This document shows positions 41,458 to 50,210 of a stretch of DNA of 53,392 bases, piece by piece; position 1 is the first letter of the stretch, and each line of letters starts with the position of its first letter. The DNA is from Syntrophaceae bacterium UBA7520. Its GTDB lineage: Bacteria; Desulfobacterota; Syntrophia; Syntrophales; Smithellaceae. A program made the translations under genes and the position numbers. The stretch is taken from contig DLNC01000017.1 in assembly GCA_002478265.1 (NCBI GenBank), positions 1-53,392 of the forward strand, written 5' to 3'. The notes under the pieces were generated by a model. That model saw only the letters and a list, made by a program, of their open reading frames with translations, was not told the DNA's origin and did not search any database.

Positions 41458-44307
41458 ATGAAAATTTTAAGGGTTCAAATCAATGAAGAAAAGGGTTCGT
41501 ACGAGCCCATTCCTGACGAATGGAAATATCTGGGCGGCAGCGCTCTGATCGCCAAAATTATGAACCAAGAAGTGCCTCCCCTGTGCGATCCTCTGGGTGC
41601 GGAAAACAAACTGATTATTGCCTGTGGACCGCTGGCCGGCACGAAAGCGCCGCAGCTGGGGCGCATTTCTATCGGCGGCAAAAGCTCCCTCACCCAAGGC
41701 ATCAAAGAAGCCAACTCCGGCGGCCCCGCCGGTCAGGCCCTTGATCGGCTGGGCCTGCGGGCCATCGTCGTGGAGGAAGCTCCCGCCAGTGGTAAACTCT
41801 ATTGCCTTTTTATCAGCAAAGACAAGGCGCAACTACTGCCCGCTGATGAATACCGCGGCATGAAAAACTACGCACTGGCAGAAGCCCTGCGCGCCAAATT
41901 CGGGGATAAAATCGCCGTCATTTCCATCGGCTTCGCCGGAGAAAAGCAATACAAGGGCGCATCGATTTCTCTTACCGATATTTTCGGAGATCCTTCACGC
42001 AATGCCGCCCGCGGCGGCTTGGGCGCTCTCATGGGCGCAAAGGGTCTCAAGGCGATAATTCTCGACGCATCCGATACGCCACCGATTGAACTAACGCATG
42101 CCGAAGAATTCCGCAAAACCGTAAGAGACTGGGTCGAAACGCTTAAGCACGATGTGAGCACGAGTCTTTATTCGCGCTTCGGAACGCCCTTTGCCATTTC
42201 CAATTCCGCCGGCCACGGCACTCTGCCCGCGCGTAATTATCACTCCGGGCGACCGGATAATTTTGTCGAAGTGAGCGGCAATAACATTCAGAAAATTCTT
42301 TTTGAACGCGGCGGCAAAATGCACGGCTGCATGCCGGGATGCGTGGTGCAATGCTCCATTGTCTATCCCGACAAGCAAGGTAAGAGAATCTGCGCCGCTT
42401 ATGAGTATGAAACCATCGCGCTTTTGGGGACAAACCTGGGCATTACCGACAACGACGCCATCGCCCAGCTCAAGTTCATCTGTGACGATCTGGGGCTGGA
42501 CGCCATCGAAACCGGCAGTTCACTGGGCCTGGCCGCCGAAGCGGTAAAAATGTCCTGGGGCGATGCGCAAGCCGCGGCAAAACTGCTCGAAGAAATCGAG
42601 AAAGAAACTCCCCTTGGCTTTGCTTTAGCCAACGGCGTGGTCACTACGGCCAGATTCCTGAACATCAGCCGCGTGCCCGCATTTAAGGGACAGGCCCTTC
42701 CCGCGCATGACCCCCGCGCGGTAAAAGGAACGGGCATGACTTATTTCACGAGCCCGATGGGCGCGGATCATACGGCCGGTCTAACTTATCGCATACCAAA
42801 GAACAAAGAACAGCAGATAGAAAATTCTTTGCGGGCGCAGATTCAGTCCGCCACATGCGACGCTTTCGGTTATTGCCTTAACTCCGTTCCCGGCGGCGCT
42901 TCTATCTATCCTTTTTTTGCCGCGCTGATGAACGCGCGCTACGGCCTGAAGATGACCGCGGAGGATGTCATGGAAATCGGCAAGCAAACGCTGCGCGACC
43001 AGATCGCCTTCAATAAACATGCGCAGTTCAGCCAGATTGATACCGATATACCTTCTTTCATTAAAGACGAATCGATTGCTCCCACGAAAGCCGTTTTCGA
43101 TGTTGAAGAAAAAGACGTAAAAAATCTCTGGAACGCGCTGGATGCGTTTCGGGAAAAAGAAAAAATCTGGGAAGTGCGCATTCCGCCTCTGCCCGATGTC
43201 ATGCTCGGCGCGGGCGTGGCGAAAGTGATGGGCGCAAGAATCAGGCAGCTCAAAGTTAAAAAAATATTTTTAGTCACGGATCCTTTTATGCATCAGAGCG
43301 GCCGTTCCAAAGAAATCAAAAACATATTAACGGCGAGCGGCTTCGAAACGCATATTTTTCCGGAGGTTGAGCCGGATCCGCCGTTGGAGTTGATCGAAAA
43401 AGCCGGTGAATTATACAAAGAAACGGGCTGTGACGCGATTTTGGGCCTGGGGGGAGGCAGTTCCCTGGATACGGCAAAAACACTGGGCCTGCGCGTCACG
43501 CACGGCGGAGACCTGCGCCAATACGAAGGGATCCTGGGCGGAAGCGCGAAAATTAAGCCAATCTTCCCGCCGATTATCGCCATCCCCACCACTTCCGGCA
43601 CGGGCAGCGAAGTCAACCCCTGCGCCGTTTTAACGGACAAACAGCGCAATTTAAAATTCATTCTGATGAGCAACCACTTCATTCCGAAGCTGGCCGTTGT
43701 TGATCCGCTTTTATGCAAAACCATGCCGCAGGCTTTGACCATAGAATCAGGCATTGACGCCCTGGCGCATTGCATTGAAGGATACGTCTCGCTCGCCACG
43801 CCATATCACCCGTATTTTGAATCCATGGCGCTTTACGGCGCAAAATTAATCGGCAGAAGTTTGATTCCCGCCTACAAAGACGGCAATAATATTCCCGCGC
43901 GCACGGACATGTGCATGGCGGCCATCTGCGGCGGCCTGGCCTTCTTGAAAGGCCTGGGTATCGGACATGCCATCACGCACACACTGGGCGCCCGGTATCA
44001 CATGCCGCACGGCCGCGCGGCGATCTTCGGCCTTTTGTGTTTTGTCAAAGCCAATAAGGAAACTTGCCGGGAACAATTTGCCGATATGGCTTATCTGATT
44101 AACCGCGCCAACGATCTTGAAGAAAGCCTGCTCTATCTATACAAGGAACTCAATATCCCGCTCAGTCTTAAAGCTCACGGCATTAAAAAAGAAGACCTAA
44201 AGGGAATTGCTTTTTTTGCCTCGCGCGACGCGGTGAATATGGCCACGGATCCCACAACGCCCAGCCAGCAAAAAATTGTGGAGCTGCTTGAGCAAATTTA
44301 TGAATAA
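41458..44307 (+). CDS. Aldehyde:ferredoxin oxidoreductase fused to iron-type alcohol dehydrogenase
   Basis: A 949-residue single chain in one uninterrupted frame. Residues 1 to about 560 are a tungstopterin aldehyde oxidoreductase: GRISIGGKSSLTQGIKEANSGGPAG, then DPSRNAARGGLGALMGAKGLKA, and the cluster-binding CMPGCVVQC with a distal Cys in CDAFGYC. Residues about 575 to 949 are a complete iron-containing alcohol dehydrogenase: cofactor loop GLGGGSSLDTAKT, PTTSGTGSEVNP, and metal ligands Asp/His in GIDALAHCIEG and His residues in GIGHAITHTLGARYHMPHG. The chain could couple ferredoxin-linked acid reduction (or aldehyde oxidation) with NAD(P)H-linked alcohol chemistry. It lies inside the glutaconyl-CoA operon with a separate AGAGG-type ribosome site. 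The substrate is unknown. Confidence 0.9.
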   Translation: MKILRVQINEEKGSYEPIPDEWKYLGGSALIAKIMNQEVPPLCDPLGAENKLIIACGPLAGTKAPQLGRISIGGKSSLTQGIKEANSGGPAGQALDRLGLRAIVVEEAPASGKLYCLFISKDKAQLLPADEYRGMKNYALAEALRAKFGDKIAVISIGFAGEKQYKGASISLTDIFGDPSRNAARGGLGALMGAKGLKAIILDASDTPPIELTHAEEFRKTVRDWVETLKHDVSTSLYSRFGTPFAISNSAGHGTLPARNYHSGRPDNFVEVSGNNIQKILFERGGKMHGCMPGCVVQCSIVYPDKQGKRICAAYEYETIALLGTNLGITDNDAIAQLKFICDDLGLDAIETGSSLGLAAEAVKMSWGDAQAAAKLLEEIEKETPLGFALANGVVTTARFLNISRVPAFKGQALPAHDPRAVKGTGMTYFTSPMGADHTAGLTYRIPKNKEQQIENSLRAQIQSATCDAFGYCLNSVPGGASIYPFFAALMNARYGLKMTAEDVMEIGKQTLRDQIAFNKHAQFSQIDTDIPSFIKDESIAPTKAVFDVEEKDVKNLWNALDAFREKEKIWEVRIPPLPDVMLGAGVAKVMGARIRQLKVKKIFLVTDPFMHQSGRSKEIKNILTASGFETHIFPEVEPDPPLELIEKAGELYKETGCDAILGLGGGSSLDTAKTLGLRVTHGGDLRQYEGILGGSAKIKPIFPPIIAIPTTSGTGSEVNPCAVLTDKQRNLKFILMSNHFIPKLAVVDPLLCKTMPQALTIESGIDALAHCIEGYVSLATPYHPYFESMALYGAKLIGRSLIPAYKDGNNIPARTDMCMAAICGGLAFLKGLGIGHAITHTLGARYHMPHGRAAIFGLLCFVKANKETCREQFADMAYLINRANDLEESLLYLYKELNIPLSLKAHGIKKEDLKGIAFFASRDAVNMATDPTTPSQQKIVELLEQIYE

Positions 44308-44328
44308 AATTTTTCCAAGGAGATTAAA

Positions 44329-46164
44329 ATGGAATTTAAATATGATCTGCGCGATTTAAAATTCATTCTTAAAGAGTGGCTGCCCTCCCAAGAAGTATTT
44401 GACTGTGAAAGATTCAAGGGTATTTTCAGCCTCGACGACGTTGATATGCTTTTAAGCGAGGGATACAAAGTGGCCAAGGAAGTGCTCAACCCCATCAACG
44501 CTCCGGGCGACAAAATAGGCGTAAAGCTGGTCAATGGCCAGCCCGTGCCGGTTCCCGGGTTTAAGGAAGCTTATCAATTTCTGCAGCAAAACGGCTGGGG
44601 CTCATCAAGTGAGTGCATCAAAGTGGAAACAGGCATGCCGCTTATTTTATACAAGGCTATTTTTGAAATGAATACCGCCGCCTGCCCTGCCCTTACTTCC
44701 TGTATAAAGCTCACCAGCGGCGCGGCCAATTTGATTTTGCGCTTCGGCACACAAAAAGATAACGATATGTTTGTCCCGAAAATGCTTGCCGGCGATTGGC
44801 AGGGAACGATGTGTCTGACCGAGCCTAATTTCGGTTCCGACACAGGAGATATAATCACGCGCGCATATCCCACGGATGACCCGCGCATCTGGAAAATCAA
44901 GGGAACCAAAATGTTCATCACCGCCGGCGACCAGGGCACTGGTGAAAATACCATTCACCTTGTTTTGGCGCGTCCGGAAAAAGGCGCACCCGGCTCTCCC
45001 GGCATCGGTTTATATATCGTTCCCAAGTTTTGGGTAAACGATGACGGTTCGATGGGCGTTCCCAATGACGTGACTACGGTAAGCCTGGAACACAAGATGG
45101 GTCTGCACGCGCAGGCCACCGCGCTGCTAAATTTCGGTGATGAGGATAATTGTCGCGGAATCATGCTGGGCCCGCCGCCGGATGAAAAAGGTCATTCCAA
45201 GGGCCTGGCGATGATGTTCCATATGATGAACGAATCGCGCATCGGCACGGGCCATAATTCCAATTCACAAGCCGCCGCCGCCTGTTATTTCGCCGCGCAG
45301 TACGCCACGGAACGCATTCAGGGACGCCCTTTCGGCATTAAAAACGCGGAGCGCGTGCCGATTATCAAGCACGAAGACATCCGCCGGATGATACTAGATA
45401 TGAAAGCCACGGTGGAAGGGATTCGCGCCATGATTTTCAAAGGCTTTTACTTTCTCGATATTGAGGGCAATTCCTCCGATAAGGAAAAAGCACGAAAATT
45501 CGGTGACTTTGCCGAAATTCTTACACCGCTGGTTAAAGGCTACGGCAGCGAGGCCAGCCTGGGCGTTATCGCTCAGGCCATTCAGGTTTTAGGCGGCGTC
45601 GGTTATTCTTCGGAATATCCCGTCGAGCAATACCTGCGCGATTCCAAAATTCTGACGATCTGGGAAGGAACGTCATTCATTCACGCCAATGATTTAATCG
45701 GCAGGAAAATGCGGATGAAAGACGGCGCGCCTTTCGCCAACTGGATGGCTTCAATTAAAGAATTTATTGACGCCAACATCAGAGCTGAAGGATTTGAGAA
45801 AGAAATGAAAAACCTGACTAAAGGCTTTCATGCATTGACCGAAGTGAAAGCGACTTATGATTCATGGTATGCCAATATGGAAAGTAAGCGTCAGATGATA
45901 CCGCTTAACGCCCTGCGCGCGCTTTTTGTCTGCGCGCAGGTTTATGTTTCCTTCTGCCTGATGGAACAAGCGCTGATTGCCGCCAAAAAATTGAAAGAGG
46001 CAAAAAAAGGAACGAGCGACGCGATTTATTATGAGGGTAAAGTCGCTTCCGCCCGTTATTACTTAAACAACATTCTTCCCCAGGCGGTTTTGACCACGGA
46101 ATTGATCAAGAGCGAAGAAGACATCGTGCTCACCTGCCCGGAAGAATCGCTACTGATTACTTAA
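44329..46164 (+). CDS. Acyl-CoA dehydrogenase, long form with C-terminal extension
   Basis: 611 residues, about 200 more than ordinary acyl-CoA dehydrogenases. It has a distinct N-terminal domain (1-100) and a C-terminal helical domain (about 480-611), as in the DmdC-type subgroup. The core carries CLTEPNFGSDTGDIITR and MFITAGDQGTGENTIH flavin strips and the active-site WEGTSFIHANDLIG, where the Glu is the probable base. It would introduce a 2,3-double bond into an acyl-CoA and pass electrons to ETF, which is not encoded in this window. A strong AAGGAG lies before the ATG. The physiological acyl group is not evident; it gives the operon two dehydrogenation steps. Confidence 0.92.
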   Translation: MEFKYDLRDLKFILKEWLPSQEVFDCERFKGIFSLDDVDMLLSEGYKVAKEVLNPINAPGDKIGVKLVNGQPVPVPGFKEAYQFLQQNGWGSSSECIKVETGMPLILYKAIFEMNTAACPALTSCIKLTSGAANLILRFGTQKDNDMFVPKMLAGDWQGTMCLTEPNFGSDTGDIITRAYPTDDPRIWKIKGTKMFITAGDQGTGENTIHLVLARPEKGAPGSPGIGLYIVPKFWVNDDGSMGVPNDVTTVSLEHKMGLHAQATALLNFGDEDNCRGIMLGPPPDEKGHSKGLAMMFHMMNESRIGTGHNSNSQAAAACYFAAQYATERIQGRPFGIKNAERVPIIKHEDIRRMILDMKATVEGIRAMIFKGFYFLDIEGNSSDKEKARKFGDFAEILTPLVKGYGSEASLGVIAQAIQVLGGVGYSSEYPVEQYLRDSKILTIWEGTSFIHANDLIGRKMRMKDGAPFANWMASIKEFIDANIRAEGFEKEMKNLTKGFHALTEVKATYDSWYANMESKRQMIPLNALRALFVCAQVYVSFCLMEQALIAAKKLKEAKKGTSDAIYYEGKVASARYYLNNILPQAVLTTELIKSEEDIVLTCPEESLLIT

Positions 46165-46180
46165 TTTAAGGAGGATGTTC

Positions 46181-46963
46181 ATGAGCTATGCCACGATAAT
46201 CGTTGAAAAAAAACTTGAAGAGAAGCTGGGTATCATCACGCTGAACCGACCGGAGGTGCGCAACGCGATCAATCAAACCGTCCGTTCGGAATTGCTTCAG
46301 GCCATCATGGACATGGATGCGGACCCCAACGTGCGGGCGATTATTCTGACCGGCGGCCCGAAAGTGTTTGCCGCAGGCGCGGATATTGCCGCGATGGTCA
46401 ACAACACCGCCATGGAAATGTTTTCCAACTCGGAGCTTTGGGATATTACCCTGCGCATGGAGGAATCCAAAAAACCTTTTATCGCGGCGATTGCCGGATT
46501 TTGCCTGGGCGGCGGCTGCGAACTGGCCATGGCTTGTGATATTCGCGTGGCGGCCCAAAGCGCGCAGTTCGGTCAGCCGGAAATAAACATCGGCATCATT
46601 CCCGGCGCGGGCGGCACGGTGCGTTTATCCAAACTGGTAGGTTTGGGCAAAGCCAAGGAACTGGTACTTACGGGCAAGATGATTTCCGCCGAGGAAGCGC
46701 TGGCGATAAATCTGGTCAACAAAGTCGTGCCGGATGATAAACTTATGGAAGAGGCATTTGCCATGGCGAAAATGATCACCCGCCACAGTCCTGTTGCCGT
46801 GGGTCTGGCAAAATTCTCCGTGCAAAACGCGCAGGACGTTGATAACTACACGGGTAAAATAATTGAGAGAGCCGCCTTCTCTTTAGCTTTCGCCAGCGAA
46901 GATCAGACCGAAGGCATGAAGGCCTTTCTGGAAAAAAGAAAACCCAGTTACAAGGGGAAATGA
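46181..46963 (+). CDS. Enoyl-CoA hydratase
   Basis: 260 residues of the crotonase family. Both catalytic glutamates of true hydratases are present: GGGCELAMACDIRVAA (first Glu) and QPEINIGIIPGAGGTVRL (second Glu). The oxyanion-hole strips are KVFAAGADIAAM and GFCLGGGC. It hydrates crotonyl-CoA, the expected product of the upstream decarboxylase, to 3-hydroxybutyryl-CoA. Of two nearby ATGs the second (46181) is chosen because AAGGAGG (46168-46174) lies six bases before it; the first (46175) directly abuts the ribosome site. Confidence 0.95.
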   Translation: MSYATIIVEKKLEEKLGIITLNRPEVRNAINQTVRSELLQAIMDMDADPNVRAIILTGGPKVFAAGADIAAMVNNTAMEMFSNSELWDITLRMEESKKPFIAAIAGFCLGGGCELAMACDIRVAAQSAQFGQPEINIGIIPGAGGTVRLSKLVGLGKAKELVLTGKMISAEEALAINLVNKVVPDDKLMEEAFAMAKMITRHSPVAVGLAKFSVQNAQDVDNYTGKIIERAAFSLAFASEDQTEGMKAFLEKRKPSYKGK

Positions 46964-46990
46964 TATATTACACATAAATAGGGGGAACAA

Positions 46991-47296
46991 ATGTTTATCT
47001 GGCTTTTTCACCGCCTCAGCGGTTTGACGCTGATTTTCCTGATCGGCATTAAAATTCTGACCGGCTTTTTCCTGTTGCCAGCTGATAACCGCCCGGATTG
47101 GGCGTTATCGCTGCATCGGCATCCGGTAATTGACGTGCTGATTATCGTGCTTTTCACTTTCCACAGCATTTACGGGATCAGGACGGTGATTATCGATCTG
47201 GGCCTGAGAAAAGAAAAAATGCTGTTTTGGGTATCGAACATCGCCGCCGGGATTATCTCGGCTGTGTTAATTTATTTTTTTGTCAGGTTCGTATAA
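46991..47296 (+). CDS. sdhC: Succinate dehydrogenase/fumarate reductase membrane anchor (SdhC-like)
   Basis: 101 residues with three hydrophobic helices. The N-terminal FHRLSGLTLI is the HRxSG quinone/heme box of SdhC, and FHSIYGIRTVIIDLG keeps the His58/Arg64/Asp69 pattern seen in SdhC/SdhD anchors. No second anchor gene follows, so a single small anchor appears to serve the complex. It ends directly before the sdhA start codon. Confidence 0.85.
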   Translation: MFIWLFHRLSGLTLIFLIGIKILTGFFLLPADNRPDWALSLHRHPVIDVLIIVLFTFHSIYGIRTVIIDLGLRKEKMLFWVSNIAAGIISAVLIYFFVRFV

Positions 47297-49003
47297 ATGA
47301 TGCTTAATCACGATATTCTTATTGTTGGCGGCGGTCTCACCGGTTTGCGCGCGGCAGTTGGTCTTTGCGATAAATTTAATGTCGGCCTCATTTCCAAGGT
47401 ATATCCCGTGCGCTCTCACTCCATTGCCGCGCAGGGAGGAATCAACGCTTCGCTCGCGAATAATCCCGACGGCCGCGACGACACGTGGGAAAAACACGCC
47501 TTTGACACAATTAAAGGCAGTGATTATCTGGGCGACCAGAACGCCATTGAAATAATGTGCAAGGAAGCGCCGGGTGTCGTCTATGAAATGGAGCACTGGG
47601 GCTGTCCTTTCAGCCGATTTCCGGACGGCACCATCGCCCAGCGGCCTTTCGGCGGCGGCGGTTTCCCGCGCACGTGTTTTTCCGCCGACATCACCGGCCA
47701 TTCGCTTTTGAATACTTTATACGAACGCGCCGTTTATAAAAAAGTGAAAATTTATCCGGAATGGTTTGTCATTGCGCTTTGTGTGGATGACGGCCAGTGT
47801 CACGGCGTGATCGTTCTGGATATGAAATCCGGCAAGCTGATTCCCGTGCGCGCGAAAGTTACTATTTTCGGCACCGGCGGTTACGGCAGAGTTTACCGCA
47901 ACTCGACCAACGCGCTGATTAATACCGGCAGCGGCATCGGCATGGCTTACAAAGCCGGCGTGCCGCTCAAGGATATGGAGTTTGTCCAGTTTCATCCCAC
48001 CACGCTTATCGGCACGAACATTCTTATGACCGAAGGATGCCGCGGCGAAGGCGGATATCTTTTAAACAACAAAGGCGAGCGATTCATGCAGAAATACGCC
48101 CCTGGTGCCATGGAACTGGCTCCAAGGGATATTGTTTCGCGCTGTATCATGACGGAAATGGAAGAAGGGCGCGGTTTTGAACATCCTCTGGGCACGTATA
48201 TTCAACTGGATCTGCGGCATCTGGGGGAAAAGAAAATTAGCGAGCGTCTGCCCGGCATCCGGAGTATCTGCATCGATTTCATCGGCATCGACCCGGTGAA
48301 AGAGCCGATTCCGATTATGCCCTCGCAGCATTATTCCATGGGCGGCATTGATGTTAACGAAAAAGGCGCTTCATCAGTCAAAGGATTCTATGCCGCGGGT
48401 GAATGCGCCTGTGTCAGCGTGCACGGCGCCAACCGTTTGGGCGGAAATTCACTGCTCGATACCATCGTTTTTGGGAAACTCACCGCTCAGGCCATTGAAG
48501 AAGACCTGCCGAAAAGCAAATTAAAACCTAAAGAAAAGCCTCTGCTCGCCCTCAAAAAAGAGATGGAAAAGAAAATCAGCGCGCTCTCGCAGCCCGGCGG
48601 CGAGCGCCCCTATAAACTGGCGGCCGACCTTGGCGCGGTTATGAATGAAAAAGTCGGTATTTTCCGCACGAAAAAAGAACTTGTTCAAGCGTTGGATGAA
48701 GTCATAAAAATCAAGGAAAGATATAAAAAAGTGAGCATTTCTTCGGCAGATTTGCACATGAATTTTGAACTGCAAAACGCGCTGGAGCTCGAAAATATGC
48801 TGGATGTGGCGCATACGATTGTGCTGGGCGCTTTGTTGCGTGAGGAGAGCCGCGGCGCGCACTTCCGGCGCGACTTCCCCAAAAGAAACGACAAAAAATG
48901 GCTCAAACACACGATTGCCAAAATAGGCAAAAAAGGCGAGCCGCTTATCTCTTTTAAAGAAGTGAAAATTACCAAATATCAGCCCATGGAGAGAAAATAT
49001 TGA
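47297..49003 (+). CDS. sdhA: Succinate dehydrogenase/fumarate reductase flavoprotein subunit
   Basis: 568 residues. The FAD-binding GGGLTGLRAAVGL is at the N-terminus, and the His that bonds FAD covalently is His41 in RSHSIAAQGGINA. Active-site strips are QFHPTTL, TEGCRGEGGYLLN, PRDIVSRCIMTEM and SVHGANRLGGNSLLDTIVFG. The protein oxidises succinate or reduces fumarate; direction cannot be told from sequence. It starts immediately after sdhC and overlaps sdhB by four bases. Confidence 0.96.
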   Translation: MMLNHDILIVGGGLTGLRAAVGLCDKFNVGLISKVYPVRSHSIAAQGGINASLANNPDGRDDTWEKHAFDTIKGSDYLGDQNAIEIMCKEAPGVVYEMEHWGCPFSRFPDGTIAQRPFGGGGFPRTCFSADITGHSLLNTLYERAVYKKVKIYPEWFVIALCVDDGQCHGVIVLDMKSGKLIPVRAKVTIFGTGGYGRVYRNSTNALINTGSGIGMAYKAGVPLKDMEFVQFHPTTLIGTNILMTEGCRGEGGYLLNNKGERFMQKYAPGAMELAPRDIVSRCIMTEMEEGRGFEHPLGTYIQLDLRHLGEKKISERLPGIRSICIDFIGIDPVKEPIPIMPSQHYSMGGIDVNEKGASSVKGFYAAGECACVSVHGANRLGGNSLLDTIVFGKLTAQAIEEDLPKSKLKPKEKPLLALKKEMEKKISALSQPGGERPYKLAADLGAVMNEKVGIFRTKKELVQALDEVIKIKERYKKVSISSADLHMNFELQNALELENMLDVAHTIVLGALLREESRGAHFRRDFPKRNDKKWLKHTIAKIGKKGEPLISFKEVKITKYQPMERKY

Positions 49004-49743
49004 TTAAGAGCGATTTCTATACCTTTAAAATTCTGCGTTATGACGCCAAAGAACCGAAAAAAGATCCGTATTTCGCCTTGTATAAAATCCGGGTCATTCC
49101 AGGCCTGACGGTTTTAGGCATGCTTTTGCGCATCCGGGACGAGATTGACGGCACTTTATCTTTCCGCTCGTCCTGTCGTTCGGCCATCTGCGGCTCCTGC
49201 GCGATGGTTATCAACGGCAAAATAGACCTTGCCTGCCGCACACAGGTGGCCGTTTTCGAGACGGATACGATAATCTTGGAGCCTCTGCCCAACTTTGAAG
49301 TCATCAAAGACCTGGTTGTGGACATGACGCCTTTCTGGCAGATGTATGAAAAGGTCCAGCCGTATCTTGTCCGCAAAAGTCCGGAACCAGAAAAAGAGAT
49401 TTACCAAAGCGAAAATGACCGCAAAAAAATAGACCAGTTCGTCAACTGCATCCTTTGCGCCTGCTGTTACGGGGCCTGCCCTGTTTTAAACAGAGATGAA
49501 AATTACGCCGGTCCCGCGGCGCTGGCCAAACTGCAGCGTTTTTCCGCCGATTCGCGCGATGAAAGAGCGACCGGTGTGCTGGAAAAATTCAACAACGAGC
49601 AAGGTGTTTGGGGTTGCGATACGGTTTTCCGCTGCATTGATGCCTGTCCCAAGGATGTGCGTCCGACCGACGGCATTGTGGGACTGCGCAAGACGCTTTT
49701 GAAAAACAAAGCCAAAGAACTGCTGGGGGTGAAAGAAAAATGA
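49000..49743 (+). CDS. sdhB: Succinate dehydrogenase/fumarate reductase iron-sulfur subunit
   Basis: 247 residues with all three clusters: [2Fe-2S] in SCRSAICGSCAMVINGK plus the distal Cys of DLACRT, [4Fe-4S] in CILCACCYGACPV, and [3Fe-4S] in CDTVFRCIDACPKDVRP. The start is TTG at 49000, overlapping the sdhA stop, with GGAGAG five bases upstream. It links the flavoprotein to the small anchor. Confidence 0.95.
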   Translation: MIKSDFYTFKILRYDAKEPKKDPYFALYKIRVIPGLTVLGMLLRIRDEIDGTLSFRSSCRSAICGSCAMVINGKIDLACRTQVAVFETDTIILEPLPNFEVIKDLVVDMTPFWQMYEKVQPYLVRKSPEPEKEIYQSENDRKKIDQFVNCILCACCYGACPVLNRDENYAGPAALAKLQRFSADSRDERATGVLEKFNNEQGVWGCDTVFRCIDACPKDVRPTDGIVGLRKTLLKNKAKELLGVKEK

Positions 49744-50210
49744 AGCTGAAATATTCTCTCATCACGCGCCGGCAGTTTTTAAACACGCTTTTCGGCGGCT
49801 CGCTGATTGCTTTTTTCTCCGGCACTCTTTTTTCCTTATTCAAATTCGCCTTTCCCACCCTGGGCAAAGAACCTGATTTTGTCGTGCTGGATAAAAACGA
49901 ATTTATCGATATCCCCCCTAATTCCACCAAGGCGTTTGCTTGGGGCGGCGTGCTCGGTCTGTTTTTGAAACGCGCCGACGGGACAGTGGCCGCTTTCAAA
50001 GGCGTCTGCACGCACATGGAATGCAACATTGCCTATCGTCCCGAAGAGCAAAAATTTTACTGCGCCTGCCATCAAGGTTGGTTTAGCGATCAGGGCGTAA
50101 ACATCGAAGGGCCGCCGCCCAAACCGCTGGAGCATTTTGAAATACTGGAAAAAGGCGAAAAAATAATCATCGCCAGAAAGGGAGCGAAAGTTGATCTGGC
50201 TAAAGTTTAA
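49740..50210 (+). CDS. Rieske [2Fe-2S] protein
   Basis: 156 residues. A twin-arginine-like N-terminus (ITRRQFLNTLF) and one membrane helix (about 17-40) place the domain outside the membrane. Cluster ligands are in CTHMEC and CACHQGWFSDQG, with both disulfide cysteines retained. It begins with ATGA overlap on sdhB and overlaps cytochrome b by 20 bases, so it is coupled to both. It would take electrons from quinol at the cytochrome b Qo site. Confidence 0.94.
   Translation: MKLKYSLITRRQFLNTLFGGSLIAFFSGTLFSLFKFAFPTLGKEPDFVVLDKNEFIDIPPNSTKAFAWGGVLGLFLKRADGTVAAFKGVCTHMECNIAYRPEEQKFYCACHQGWFSDQGVNIEGPPPKPLEHFEILEKGEKIIIARKGAKVDLAKV

Noticed and set aside
41458..44307. AOR and alcohol dehydrogenase as two genes with a missed stop
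   Set aside because: The frame runs through the junction (about residues 560-575) without stop, frameshift, or internal ribosome site that I can see.
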